A stretch of 64,000 bases of DNA from contig JADNRX010000282.1 of the NCBI GenBank assembly GCA_015501595.1, positions 1 to 64,000 on the forward strand, written 5' to 3'. The notes under the pieces were generated by a model. That model ran no database searches and was not told where the DNA came from. It worked only from the letters and a program-made list of their open reading frames with translations. Position 1 is the first letter of the stretch; every line of letters begins with the position of its first letter. Below are positions 32,466 through 44,895 of this stretch, piece by piece. The translations under genes were made by a program, and so were the position numbers. The stretch comes from Hymenopellis radicata. Taxonomy: Eukaryota > Basidiomycota > Agaricomycetes > Agaricales > Physalacriaceae.

Positions 32466-34492
32466 ATGCATTCTCCTTTACTTCTACCGCTCATCCTCCT
32501 CTTTCGTACTTGCAATGCATACCACTTCCAGATCCAAGGACAGAGGCATACTCCCCGCAGACGCGGCAACATGAACGGCAGTCTGGCGTTGAGGAACAAC
32601 AACGACTTTTTCTACTTGACGAATCTGACACTGGGTGAGGACAACTTCTTGGTGGTCATCGATACCGGAAGGCATGTATCTGTGTTCTGTGACGCTAAAG
32701 CGCCGTTGACTGGTTTTGTCTTTCAGCTCTGATCTATGGATCTCTCCGTCGAACGGGGGGACTGTACCCAATAGCGCGGACACAGGTCACAACACCTCTA
32801 TCGTCTATGTCTCCGGATCAGCAAGTGGTGCGTAAATTCGGTGCATCTTTTGCCTCCTTTCGACGTATCATGATTAGGATCTATCAAAGTCGCGGACATG
32901 ACTTTTGCGGGATTTACAGTGAAGGACCAGTCATTCCGTTCGTCTTTCGCTTTTGATCAGCGGAATCCAGCTCATGTTATCTTGTCCTTCTACCGAAGTC
33001 GAAGTCCCGGCAGACAAGAACGTCGTTGGCGTGCCCGGTGTAATCGGCCTTGGCTTCAACATACAAACAGAACTCGACTCTGCTGTCGGGTACGGTCCTC
33101 TGGATAGGATCTTTTTGGAGGACTTGACGACGCCCAATTACATCACCTTCCTGTTAGGGCGCTCCCGAGGTTCGTGGTTGGCTTTTCTAGTGCTTGATCT
33201 TGACGTGATACCCCATACTAGATGTCGCCGATGACTTGTCTGGTGATATGACTGTTGGATCTGTACTTGAGGGATATGAAGCTGTCCTGAAGGAACCTCA
33301 AGTTCCCTTGGACCCCGAGGTTAAACATTACCAGTTCCTCTTGGACGAGAACAGCATCATTGCGCCAGACGGTCAAGTTGTCTCGGTCACGTCAGTGGTG
33401 AATACGACTTCGAATCCCAAACGAGCCACAGCTCTCCTGGATATAGGGTTTAGCTTGAGTCAAGTACCCGAGTACGTTGACTTGCCTTGACTCAAGTAAC
33501 GCCCTCTTAACAGCTTGCAGACATGTCGCCGATGCATTCTATAGCGGTTATGATGGCGCAGAGTTGGTGAACAACACGGCATTGGGTAACATCTGGACGG
33601 TTCCCTGCGCGACGGAAGTGAACATTACTTTCAACATTGCCGGAAGGAGTATTCCTATACATCCCTTGGATGCGACAATGTAAGTTCTGCTCGTGTAGTT
33701 ATTTCAGGCTTACCTTCCGCGTATTTACCTCTATCAAGGAACCCCGAGCTCGCGGGGATAGCTGGGTTCAACAACTCTCAAGGCGTGTCTGCTTGTCTTG
33801 GCTCGGTACGGCGTCGGCCTCTCGATCTTCGCAATACTCGGCTCAGAGTCATTGTAGTTTCAGCCAATCAAATTTGACACCCATGACGTTGATCTGGTCT
33901 TTGGAATGTCCTTCAGTGCGAGATTAATGTTTACTTCGCTACAAAACCTCACTGCAAACCCTAGTACGGAACGTGTACACGCTCGTCAACTATGGCGATC
34001 TCGTACCAGGCGAAAACGACACGATGACGAGAGGACCGCCCTTTGTCCAATTGTTACCTACCACTGATCCCTTAGAAGGTATGCTTTTCTCGCCATTCGT
34101 ACTGTACATAACACAACCCCTATTCAGCGCACTCTGACTTTGTCGCCGTCCGCAAACATGACGCCCCCAACTTCACGTCCCGTGCCAATGCCGCTGCTGC
34201 TTCAGTCATCCACTTCGAACGAGGCTCCACAGTGGGGGATGCCGCGGAACTAGTGGACAATACCTCCACAATCGCTGGATTGATCCCTGGAATCAGTGTC
34301 GGGGCTGTCGTCGCTATATGCATCATTGTATTGATCATCTTTCTGCTCGGCAGGAGAGAGAGGAAGCAGAAGACGAGCGACAAGGAGACTGCCGACTCTG
34401 ATCAACGGGACTCAGTGGAACCCACCGCGCCTTGGAATGAGTCTTCTACGACCCCCCTACGCGGTCAGGTTCATGTTAGTGTATGTGTATGA
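32466..34492 (+). CDS. membrane-anchored pepsin-like aspartic protease (A1 family)
   Basis: Secreted or cell-surface endopeptidase. A signal peptide (MHSPLLLPLILLFRTCNA) is followed by the first catalytic motif split by an intron. The exon ends ..VVIDTG plus AG and the next starts with codons for SDLWIS, so the intron is GC..AG (gcatgtatc...tttcag, 32672-32726). Later come YGPLDRIFLEDLTTPN and the second motif LLDIGFSLSQVP, where Ile replaces the usual Thr or Ser of Asp-Thr-Gly. Then follow NVYTLVNYGDLVPGEND and a C-terminal membrane segment (IPGISVGAVVAICIIVLII) before a basic and acidic cytosolic tail. About seven short introns. I found no frameshift when splicing by eye. The odd second motif leaves activity uncertain. 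Confidence 0.8.
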
Positions 34493-35240
34493 CACACATT
34501 GAATTGAATTGATATGTGACGAAACGGAACGCACGCGGTAGAGGGTCAAAGCAGAAGTTTGGTCAAAGGGAGACAGACGCCCTAGGCGAAGACACTTGAA
34601 TGAGGCTACTAAAGGAAGAGCGGCAGGAGGGTACATCCTATTACGAAGGTGAAGTTGGTAGGAGACCACGATGTCCTGGATGAAAATGCTTGAGTGAGGG
34701 TAAGGAAAGGTGATGGAGGTCGACTGTCGAGAGGAGATGATGAAAGACGGAACGGAGATGGAAAATGGACGTGGCAAGCTGAGGCACCTTCCTACACGGC
34801 GCTCTTGTGCTTGAACAAAAAGTGGATCGGAGGGCTATAGTAGAAATACTGTTTACAGCCAGACATCTGACTCGCGCTGATGAGATGAGTGCCCTTCCGC
34901 TTCTGTCCTTTACGGTGTCTCAGTTGCACATAAGTATATCGTGAACCGGACCTGCCCCTGCGGGGACGCATGATTTATTTCAGCTTGTAATAATGGAGGA
35001 GAAGGGCGACTAGGTAGTTAGGTTGTTGCCAGAATCACAGTCACGTGCCATGAACATGCTTTCTTTTCTGCCATCATGACCATGGCGACTTGTTTACTGG
35101 TTCGACACACTCCTCTACGAATTATCTGCGCTTTCTGTCTTTTATAGGAAGCAGCTACTTAACTGTCGGCAAAGTGACGCGTCGAATCGTCGACGCGTCT
35201 CAGCAATTCGATTTACCGAAACGCTTATATCCGATCCCTG
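34493..35240. other. no supported gene
   Basis: This is the intergenic stretch between the protease and reductase copy 3. The minus-strand frame at 34457-34777 has no recognisable feature. Confidence 0.5.
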
Positions 35241-35249
35241 CCACCTGCC

Positions 35250-36117
35250 ATGGTCCTTGGGTTCGGGAGCAAGTGGAATCCTGAGGAATTAGTAAGTGCG
35301 TCTAGCTATATCTTTGAAAAATCTGACGTCCTCAGCATGTCTAGTACATTACTTACCGGAGGCCGCCAAATGTCCTTTGCTACCATAATGGTCCCTCTAT
35401 ACGGCAAAAGAATTGACAGACGCGCTCAACGCCGCGTGCGTTCCATTCGACGGCAAGGCCCCCGATGCAAATCATTGCATGTGCTGGGATCCCAAGTTTT
35501 TTGTCGAGGAAGACCTTGACCAAGTCGTGCTGGGTTCAAGCCTGGACAGCGTGGGCCGCCGCAAAGATGATGATGCGCCAGAAGCGCTGCCATGAGAAAT
35601 TGAAGATCGTCCTCGTCTTCTCCATGGTAGGATTAATGACGTTTGTCGTGTGCCACCTATACCTTGATAACATTATCTAGCTCTCGGCGTCTGAACTAAT
35701 GCCATGCACACGTACTTTCCACCCACCATGTTCGCGGCTTCTTACGAGGAGGAAAACATGAGCAAGCCGGCCATCACGCAGGAGATCGAAGGCGCCGACG
35801 ATGGTCAGACGGCAGACCAAGCAGCGCAGGCGATGTGGCGAGGCTTGGAGAGGGCGACGCGCACATTTCCGGTGACTTTTGACTGATATCTTCAGGGCAG
35901 GTACGCGTGGGCGGCACCTAGATTGTGGACGCGTTTTTGGATTGGGTGTCGTTTGTGAGTCGTATGCTATGGGGTCCATAAGTTTGAAACTGACAGATAG
36001 CGACGTTTAGATATTCGTACCCGTGTGGAGAGCGTCTGTCGGTCGAAGGTGAAGGCGCATGCGAAGGACCATGAGAAGTATGTCCAGGATAAAGGGTTCT
36101 TCGAGATGCCCATTTGA
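35250..36117 (+). pseudogene. 3-ketodihydrosphingosine reductase (copy 3, decayed)
   Basis: The start MVLGFGSKWNPEEL and its donor survive, but the glycine motif is damaged (LTGGRQ in place of TGGSQGLG). A deletion then joins the end of exon 2 directly to the middle of exon 3 (atggtccctctatacggcaa). Further deletions hit exon 3, including the Tyr-Lys region, and exon 4. The last exon and the end FFEMPI remain. It cannot encode an active enzyme. Confidence 0.85.
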
Positions 36118-36329
36118 TTTTCAGTATTTCTTGAGTGAGTGTCTGTCAACTGGCCTGTGAACTGTGCTTTACTCACATGGAACTTAGTGTAAAATATCTA
36201 GGTACTATCGAACATTTTGTTACGATCGAAACTTTGAACGCTCTCCGTATCTGTCGGAAACGATCATTGTAACATCACAATCTTAGCTATCTTTATCGAA
36301 GAGCAATGTAATACTCCATGCTGGGAAAC

Positions 36330-36500
36330 TAGGCACGACGTATTCATCATCCATTCGACGTAGTTCCCCAAGGTACCAGCTCTAAACCCCTCTCGTTCGC
36401 TTCATCACTTGACGTTTGATTAGACGTTTCATATGTCGCCGATACCACCACTGGCGCTTCGACACGAAACTGTACCCATGGCCAAACATTTGACCTCAGA
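36330..36500 (+). repeat. third copy of the post-reductase block
   Basis: Matches 31834-31990 (tcgttcgcttcatcac, atgtcgccgataccaccact, catggccaaacattt) with indels. It ends just before the DUF6535 gene. Confidence 0.6.
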
Positions 36501-36581
36501 TTGAGACGCGGATTCAAGCGGAGATTCGTCATTGCCACATACATCTGCGCCTGTTGACTTATCAGCATCCAAACTGGCAAG

Positions 36582-39500
36582 CTAGTGAATTTGACCCACT
36601 GGTGTCGGGCGTCTCCCCTCTTGTCTATAACCTTCACCTACAAAGTACTTGTCCAATCTTTCGATTGTTATCTGCACGAGAGTAGCGGCGACGTCGGAGG
36701 CCATCTTGTTGTGGTAAATCCACCAATCGTACCACCACCAGTGGTCCTGTGCGGGAAGCCGGTCATGTTTGTAGCGGTCGCGAAATTCGCATAGGCTATT
36801 CCGACAGTAAGTCCAGCTTTCATGGTTCGGGCTCATCTGCATGACGCGCTGAAGGACGTCTAGGTTACCTGTGGAGCCTGTTGGGGTGGAAAGGGAGATG
36901 ATCATGCAGATGGTGAGGAGATTGTCCTTCTGGAGAATGTAAGGAAGACCCAAGTCGTCTGCGTTAGTGCTGGTGCTCCCCGACAAGTACTCGATCACCA
37001 TCCCATCCATGCCTAGGTCGTTCAGGCTATAGGGAAATTCCCGAACTAGATGGAATACGTCTAGTTCACGGAAGTCTTGATAAGCATTTGGGACGCGAGT
37101 CCGGAGGGAGCGGGTAAAGACGAGTATAGTCACGGTGAGGAAATCCCCGAAGCGTCCAAATGGGTCCAGCCAGTCGCTCTGAGTGTGACTCCTCCAAGTT
37201 TGCGCGAGCAGAGTGAGGAATGTCGTGTCACACCAGACGTCTGCATTCTCTCGATTGAAGAGTAAATGAGAGGAGGGCGATGTAAACAATCTACGGCATA
37301 TGGACAGAGATCTTGACTGGATCATTGGGATATTGTTTGCTGTCAGGTCTGTCTTGAGCGCAATGAGGCCTCCGATGACTCTGAAACATATAGCAGTGGT
37401 TCGCCCGGCATTTTCTCGTTCGAGACCCGAGCCTCGTAGATCGTGGTGGAGGCTGTAGAGAGAATCATTCATCATTGCAAGCGTTGTGTCAAGTAAAATC
37501 CCCATGTTCTCCGCATTGGAACCTGTTACGAGGTGTCTCCGCAACGATTCCGTCTGCATAGCTATAGCTGCAGTGGGCGCGATTATGCTGTCAACTTCGG
37601 AGTTGGCATTTGAGAGGAAAAAGTTGATGACTGCGAGGTGGAGTGGAATATCAATTTCTTGGGGGTTCAAGAAGTTCCGGTATACGTTGACATCCTTTAG
37701 AGCTTTGAACTTTGCAAGCATCGCTCCCGCAACGTCTCGCATGAAAATACAAATGTCAACACTGCGTTCCACGGCCTCCGCGATGGTACAAGCGATGCGG
37801 TCATTACCTTTAGTAGGAATGCGAGAGCTAAAGCGAGGCGACAGGCTGCGATAATCGTGCTCGCTATTTGCAAAAGCCCAAATTAAGTGATCGAACCAGA
37901 TCGGGTCGAATTGCTCAGAGGAAGGGTCTAGTGGGGTATAGTACAGCATTCGCTTTTCTTTGGTGCTCTCCACTTTGAACATGAGCGCGCTCCAGACCGA
38001 TAAGTGGAGTCGGGTGTGTTTCTGAAGAAAGAAGCTACGGGCCGAATGTAGATCGGCCTCTTTGTCTGCAATGCGACCCATAGCAGCTTGGAGAGCCTGA
38101 GAGGTGGAAGTTTGAGGAATATCATCATTGTTTAAAGGCCAAACAAAATTATTGCCGAATAGTGGGGACCGTGGGCCCCAGGACCAGGCGTCGTCCCTCA
38201 CGAGGATGGAGCGTACGATTCGCTGGAACTTCTCCCCTGCACCCGGATCCGACTTGACCAGGCGAATTGTTGTCTCGGTAGTGGCATCAAAGACTGCCTC
38301 CACGACGTCGGCGATCAACAAATCCTGATCATATCCGATATCCATCATCTCGCCCTTGACGAGTAGCTCCTGAAACTGCATGGTTTGCGAGAGTGACAGA
38401 CCACCCAGCGCTTGGATTACAATACTTCGCACCGTAAAGTTGGACGAAGCATCATATAACCACCGGATCGCGTCGACAGCTACGCCGCTGAATGGAGAGT
38501 TGACGATGCCCAACTCTTGCTCCTTCAGAGGCTCACTAGAAGAACTCCAGTGCACAAGCCGGTAGATAGTACTCGAGATCAGAGTAGAGATAGGCGTCTT
38601 ATATGGGCACTGTGGGTAGACTATAGGAAGAGCTTGACTGACGATGTACACCGTATAAGCGCCGGAGAATATGGCAATAATGAAGATGGCGATGCGTAGA
38701 TTTAGTGGCAGGAGGTACACAATCAGTCCACAGAAAAACACTGCGACGGCGCCGTGCATCAAGACAGGCAATAAACCAACGATCATGGGAACATGCCATT
38801 TCTGTAGCCCCGAGAAACGGTACTGGCGGATGAGGCTGCGGTCGCGAGGTGTACCGGACGGCATAGACACATACTGATGGAACCATTGCTTGACCAACAC
38901 AGATAGTAGTGCGGTTGTTAGACTGAGCGAAAGGCTCACAAACCAGAGCCCGTTCACCCATACAATGGACGAAGACTGGGGCTCGGTAGAAGCGGGAGTG
39001 AGTGCTGAGAACGGAACGTCGTCAACAGACGTCCCGTTGTGCGACGCACGTTGGATATTGACAAGCTCGTATACGAGCGACGTCAATATGGTATCCGACG
39101 GCATCTGTAAAGCTTGCGAGGTCTGCGCTACAAAGGCCGTGACCACTGCTGAGAAGAGCCCAGCCTGGGAAGATGTCGGCATTGAAACTGGATGAGGAGA
39201 GCATAGAGACACTCACAAAAACCAATAGGACATCAACACTATCCCTGGAGTACTCTACCATTTCGAAATCATGCATTTGACTCTCGTCGAGATACGTTCT
39301 CCAAAGGCGGGCATGTGGTCCGGCTTCTTCGTACACGGCGTCAGGAGGATACTTGTTTTCATAATGGAAGGGATTTGGACCTGGCAATGATTACTTTGAT
39401 GAGCCATCTACTGTGGAAGAAAACGTACCGGTTGTTGAAGGCTTATCCTGCTGCTGCCGTTGGCGAGCGAACCCGAATAATCGATGGTTGCGAGTGTAAA

Positions 39501-40635
39501 TTGGGATAGTGAAGGCACTTTCGTCTTGGACGTCGGAGTGGTTGGGTGCTGCCGGTTGGGCAGATGCTGCAGGAGGCGGGCTAGCAGGAGGCGGCGGCGG
39601 TATATTGACGACGTGATTGTTAGGCAGGGGTTGGAAGGTGGCTGGAGGAGCTGATCCCCATGGACGCGACGTAGCCACCAAGGGACTGCTGTATAGATGA
39701 CTCGGGTATACGGGATCGGAGTATAAGATTGGGTCAACACCACCGGGGAATACACTTGATGCATGCTCCGGACGAGTCCTCGAAGTCCATGGATAGTATG
39801 AACCAGACAAAGATCGTGATGGACGGTCTTCATACGATGTCAGGAATGGGGATGCAGATGCCTGTGCTGAGGGGATGAAATCAGGCATTCCATCTTGTGG
39901 GTGCCAGAAGCCCGCGGGTACATACTCGTCGGCATCTACCACTGGCGAGACAGGCGCAGATATCGCCGGTGAATTATGCAAAGAGGGGACACTCGTGGAA
40001 GCAATAGCATCCACACTACGCTCGGAAGGCGAGGGGGAGGAGCGCGCACTCGAACTATAAGGGCTGTGCGGAAGAGAGATCGGGCTAGATGGGAGTGGCC
40101 GATATTGTGGTGGTGGCGGGTAGCCCTCGTCTTGTGGATAAGACGACGGGAATTCGGACAACGTGGGTGCCCAACTCACTGCAGGCGCAGATATCGCCGG
40201 TGAATTATGCAAAGAGGGGATGCTCGTGGAAGCAATAGCATCTGCACTACGCTCGGAAGGCGAGGGGGAGGAGCTCGCACTCGAACTATAAGGGCTGTCC
40301 GGAAGAGATATTACAGCAGGTGGCGGTCGAGGTGGGATGAAAGGCGAGGGCTCTGTATCTGCATGATCGGAGTCTAAAGACTCTGACGGCGAAACACTGG
40401 TAGGGAAAGGTTCTGTTAACGACAGGTGGAATATCGGGTGCATCGCTGGAGCTTGTGGGGCGTTCTGGGGGTGAATTGGGTCATGGATGTCATATGTACT
40501 AATAGCCTCGAGCGCCAACGGTGAAAGTTCTAGTGACGGCCCTAGTATTTCATGTTCGATGGCGGCAGTATGGGGATCTGTACTAGCCACCTGCGAAGAA
40601 TGTGGGCTGTAGGGGCCTCCCGGACGACTGGTCAT
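36582..40635 (-). CDS. DUF6535 membrane protein with Ser/Pro-rich N-terminus
   Basis: Three exons. Exon 1 (40635 to about 39431) encodes about 400 residues rich in Ser and Pro. Intron gtacgtttt...ttgccag leads to GPNPFHYENKYPPDAVYEEA. Intron gtgagtgtc...tcttcccag leads to the long last exon. The DUF6535 signature is clear: LWRTYLDESQMHDFEMVEYS, RDSVDVLLVF, AGLFSAVVTAFVAQTSQ and VWVNGLWFVSLSLSLTTALL, with about four membrane helices before residue 600. A soluble helical domain of about 650 residues follows. The total is about 1,320 residues. The function of the family is unknown; it is common and often multicopy in mushrooms. The N-terminus contains a diverged internal duplication of about 60 residues. 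Confidence 0.85.
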
Positions 40636-40639
40636 TGAT

Positions 40640-41520
40640 GAATGGTCGTGAACAGTTTTTTTACCACATGTATCGATTTACTACGTTCCACAAAGCGTGA
40701 GAGAAAGAGAAACGTGGAAGACATGTGCGGATAGGGGTAAAGATTCCTCGATTAGGCCGGATCACCCAAGCTTGGAAACGGGGAATGGTGTGCTCGAGAG
40801 ACGGGACGAAGTGGCATGGAGGGAGCTTACAACGTTGACCTATATGGACTCCTCTAAGCTTGCACTTGCAGTTCTATTTAGTGATGCTATGACATGTTCA
40901 CGTTCTTTTTGGCTTTGTGTGCGTTGAGTGAAGTAGTAAACGCACGCTGCCTCGCCGTTGTCGCTTTCATTCACAGAAAGTCAAAGTTACGGGCCATGTG
41001 TTGGATGCCCACCAAATGCCAGCGCGAGTGACTACTTACATTCAAGTTGCAATCATGGAATCAACGTGGTACCGAATCTTGAACGTTATACTTTCGTGTG
41101 GGCAGGAGAGTCAAGTTATTATAAGTATGACTGTTTCCGTCAGGATGACTTCCCACAAGCAACGAGTGCGCCGCGATCGCCCATACCTGGTCCGAGCCCC
41201 ACATGCCGTCTGAAGGAAGAAAATTAGTTTCTAAAGAGATCGATTCCCACATTGAAACACTGCTCAAAATCTATGTACTGCCCAAGAACTATGTCACACG
41301 ATTCCTACGTCTTGCCGAAGGGCGACGATGATATTCCTTGCTACGCTGTGTGTTCGAGGACTGTACACTGACTCCGCACGCTAGGCTGCCACACATGGAT
41401 GCAATGGAATATTCTTCGTCTCTTGCTGTCGCAAGCATCTCAACCTTGATATGATTTCTTTCAGTACTAAGAACTTTGTAAATCTAGTTTTCATTTCGAG
41501 AATGTCTCCGCCCATCGTCT
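40640..41520. other. intergenic, no supported gene
   Basis: This is the upstream region of the DUF6535 gene. A 29-bp string here (agagaaagagaaacgtggaa and on, about 40701-40729) recurs at about 57274-57302 beside the reductase fragment. Plus-strand frames such as 40958-41227 have no domain support. Confidence 0.5.
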
Positions 41521-41524
41521 GATG

Positions 41525-42215
41525 TCACTCGTGTGCTGGCAATGGCGGAATTGTGAACTCAACTTTTGAAAGACCTGCGTGCGGAGCATCTCCACCTCCA
41601 CCGCTGCCATCATTGAAGTACCATGAACCGTAGATAATGCCGGTGTCTTCCGAAGCAAAGAAATTGAAGAGACCACGCGAAAGATCCAATCCCATGTCCG
41701 GACAACCGGGACACTGTCAATTGTTAGACGCAGGCAAGGAGATTTAAGAAATTGACGCGGACCTGGTCCACGATGGTGGCCTGAGTTGTCTTCCCGTTAT
41801 ACGTCATGGTGATAGTCTTGAAGCAGTTGGGACCGGGATACCCGTCACCGTATTGCTAGAGAAAGTGACATGTAAATGCGAGGATGATGATGGCCGAGAG
41901 CTACGCACAGCCGTGTTCAGCGCGACAATCTGCCGCAGCACAATGAGCTAGAGGCCAAGATGATAGGGAAAATTGACCGACAAAGTCGCTGGCCACGTTG
42001 TTGTCACCACATGCACCGCTAGAGCAAGTAGAAAAAGGAGCGATGATGGATTTAAGAGGCAGCTTACCGTCCGACATCGTAATACGACCAACGAGCACCG
42101 TCGAAGCGCTTGGCTAGGGTGTGGCTGACATCGCCACTAGCCGTTTAGCGACACCATGGGAGTAGCGATGGTGAAGCGGCAAGGGCAAGCGGGACGAGAG
42201 CGAGGAATAGAACAT
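41525..42215 (-). pseudogene. secreted RlpA-like double-psi beta-barrel protein (copy X, damaged start)
   Basis: Small secreted protein of the barwin/expansin-like double-psi beta-barrel class. Such fungal proteins are thought to act at the cell wall or in plant interaction. Codons read RFDGARWSYYDVG, then GACGDNN..ASDF, QYGDGYPGPNCFKTITMTYN, KTTQATIVDQCPGCPDMGLD and LSRGLF, and end KVEFTIPPLPAHE. Conserved Cys and Asp positions of the barrel are present. The signal-peptide exon has several one-base losses compared with copy X' at 54121, for example ttcctcg where X' has ttccctcg, which break the frame. The 3' end is complete here and cut off in X'. The losses could be real decay or sequencing errors. 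Confidence 0.75.
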
Positions 42216-42548
42216 TTCGTGCTGACCTTGTTGAGGCTACCATGGTGGCAAAAGGTAGACTTCGAACCAACTCGTAATACGCCAGAAGGCTTAGCCTGTC
42301 ACGAAAGGTAATCACCGCTTGGTCGTACATTAAACGAGGCGACAGTGATATGAGTGACCGGCCAAAGACACCGGGCCAATATTGAATATTTCATGAATGT
42401 GTGATACATTTGTGACTGACGGAGAGAACATGTTGTCTTCGCGTGGATGACACGAAACGCGACAGTCTGATTGATATACGCATAATACATCCTGTACCGA
42501 TTTCCAGGAAGAACACTTAGTGGCCCGCACGCTCGCTGGCGCGCGCAA

Positions 42549-44829
42549 TCAACGTCTCTGTGTCTTTCCACCCTTCCGCTTGCCCGCGAACAGATGCTTC
42601 GGCTGCAAACGAAAGCGTCAGTGATAAAGTTACTACCCCCCAACGCGGACGCCTCACCATTTTGGTCGTAATGTTGCGATCGCCCTCGCCAGCCTTTGCC
42701 AGCTATTCCGGCCGTTGGCCAAGGTTGCGCAGCTTGACAGCCCGTATGCTTGCTACACGCACACCAAAGACATCAGAACACCCCTCCAGAAGGCGAAGAA
42801 GAAAAACAATACCGCATCATCTCGCAAACCGGCCAGTGACGATTCGTCCGTGGGTGCTCTCCGCGACGCAGCAACACCGCGCCGGAATTGGCATTGGTGC
42901 GCTGAAGCGTGGGTGCCTCCTCCCATCAACATCCATGCCGTCTTCGTCACTTCCATCATCGTCGTCGAACATCCATCTCCTCCTGACCCTCCACACGTTT
43001 CCGCTTCGCTCCAGCCACCTTGGCCAGCATCTCCGCGCGCTCCTGTATCCGACTGGGGTCCAGACCCGCTTTTGTCATACCGTCTGTCAAGTCACTCAGA
43101 GTCCGCAATGTCGCCGCGCGCGGCATGCGCGACTGGTTCTTCTTGCCCTTCTTGATGCTCTGTGAATGGATCTTGTGGGCGAGTGAGACCTGGGCTTCTT
43201 CGCTTCACGTTCCATCATCAGAGTCGAACTGCGAAACCCGTCAGCGTTAGCAAATCGACTTGGTGGATCGCTTACAATGTCCTCATCACTATCATAGAAC
43301 CCTTCGGCTTGGAGCTTTTCCTCCTCGCGCTCCAAAGCCTCGAGCTTCTCAGCAATGTCAGGATCAATAATGTCGGCGATGTTCTTGCCATCCATGATTT
43401 CGGGGATGATGTCCTCCTTCCAGGAAGGACACCAGGACCACCCTCTGCAAGTTCAATATCCTTCTGCAACCGCCGCCTCTCTGGGTCATTCTTATCGTAC
43501 TTCTTCTTGTCCTTGACTGCGTCGGGTATGAACGGAGCCCGCACGACATCGTCCCGAGGCTTGGGCTGAGCGACGTGTATCCGGTTAATGATAGAGTTGA
43601 TCTTGCTGGATTTGATCTTGGCGTCCACACGGTGGGCGAGAAGAGCCTCGCACGCCTTGTTTTTGAGCTCCATGACGCCCTCTTCGGAGTAACATGATGT
43701 AACATCCTCTGAGTCGATGATTTCCTGCACAAGAACGCGAGAGTCGGGGTGAATGTCTTCGAGACGCATGACGCCGATTTTGTTGATAACGAGAAGAGTG
43801 GGTTTGCCGTTGAAGAGAGGTTTAATCGAGTGAAACAGTTTGCACTGCGAAATGTAAGGCTCGAAAAGCATAGCAAACATTCGACTTACTTGCGCTTCCA
43901 CTGTATAGCCACACTGTTCGCTGAGATCCATGAAATAGAGGACAGCACTCTTGAGATGAGCCAAAGCGGTGATACTTTGCATCTCAATCGTGTTCATCTC
44001 CTCAAGAGGTCAAGAATACCAGGCTATTACCTGCCATCGCAGATACTTGTAATCCAGATGACCGACGAAAAGGGATTTTGTGGTGAAAGCGTAAGGTTGC
44101 ACATCGACGTCGGCGCGTGTCACCTTGTTGATGAACGAGGATTTGCCGACATTCGGGTAGCCGCAGATGAGCAGTGTTCGAGTATTCGGATCGATGGCGG
44201 GCGACGGGATATGTGTTGGCGGACTTGTTCGAGGTATGTGAAGGATCTTTTTACCGACGCATTATTGTATCCATGCTCTGAGGGCGTTGAAAAACACGAT
44301 AAGGAATAGCATATCACTCACCGACCAAGAGCAGCCTTTTTGAGCTGCTTGCACCGATACAAGCTGTCGCCGAATTTCAAGAGACGGACGTAGTCCTTTG
44401 CTACATGGTCAATGAGATGGCGGGCCGTCCGTAGCTGACCGAGGGCAAGTTTGTAGTGGTTCTTGTCGTAAAGCACGTTCATTAAAGACGAGAGGAATGG
44501 ATGCAGATCCTAACCAAAACGATAAGCATTCCATTCACATTCCCAAATCCCAAACGCACATCCAACATCGGAAAGTCAGTCAAAATGGCACCCAGCTTCT
44601 CATCAAAAGAATCCTGGGTAAACTTGACTTTTCGCATGTAGAAATTCCGTATCCGGCTGATTTTGAAGTTCTTGTGGATGACCTACAGGAATTATTTGTA
44701 ACTTGCATTTCGATGATAATGATTATGCGCACTGTCGGCGTCTTGCGCTGGGTTTTTTGACAGCACAATATCCAAAAAGTCGGTCGCCGTTGGCACCGGC
44801 GCTATCGCCTTGAGTCCGCTCGTCGACAT
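42549..44829 (-). pseudogene. NOG1: nucleolar GTP-binding protein NOG1 (copy X, damaged)
   Basis: NOG1 is an essential GTPase of 60S ribosome assembly. The whole gene can be traced from MSTSGLKAIAPVPTATDFLD to the end KHLFAGKRKGGKTQRR. Between lie [38 protein letters not shown] codons (here with lesions), [40 protein letters not shown] and NSIINRIHVAQPKPRDDVV. Damage: a one-base insertion in exon 1, a frameshift between WQVI and the DTPG motif, a five-codon gap before SCYSEEG, and NKIG where the G4 motif should be NKxD. A second copy with different damage lies at 55026-57213. Confidence 0.85.
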
Positions 44830-44855
44830 GGTGGTGATGGCCAAGAGGTGATGGG

Positions 44856-44895
44856 TTTGCAAGTCTGCGCTGACGTCTGATCTCTCTTCTCTCGA
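44856..44895 (-). other. reductase promoter fragment at the arm junction
   Basis: Read in reverse, this matches the upstream region of the reductase copies (cctcagctgagg..., cagcgcagacttgcaaaccc; compare 18836-18915 and 30238-30303). It sits between the NOG1 start region and the inner end of the right arm, in inverted orientation. Confidence 0.65.

Noticed and set aside
30205..44895. Core between the arms as a biosynthetic gene cluster
   Set aside because: Reductase, protease and DUF6535 genes do not form a pathway. No synthase, P450 group or cluster regulator is present.
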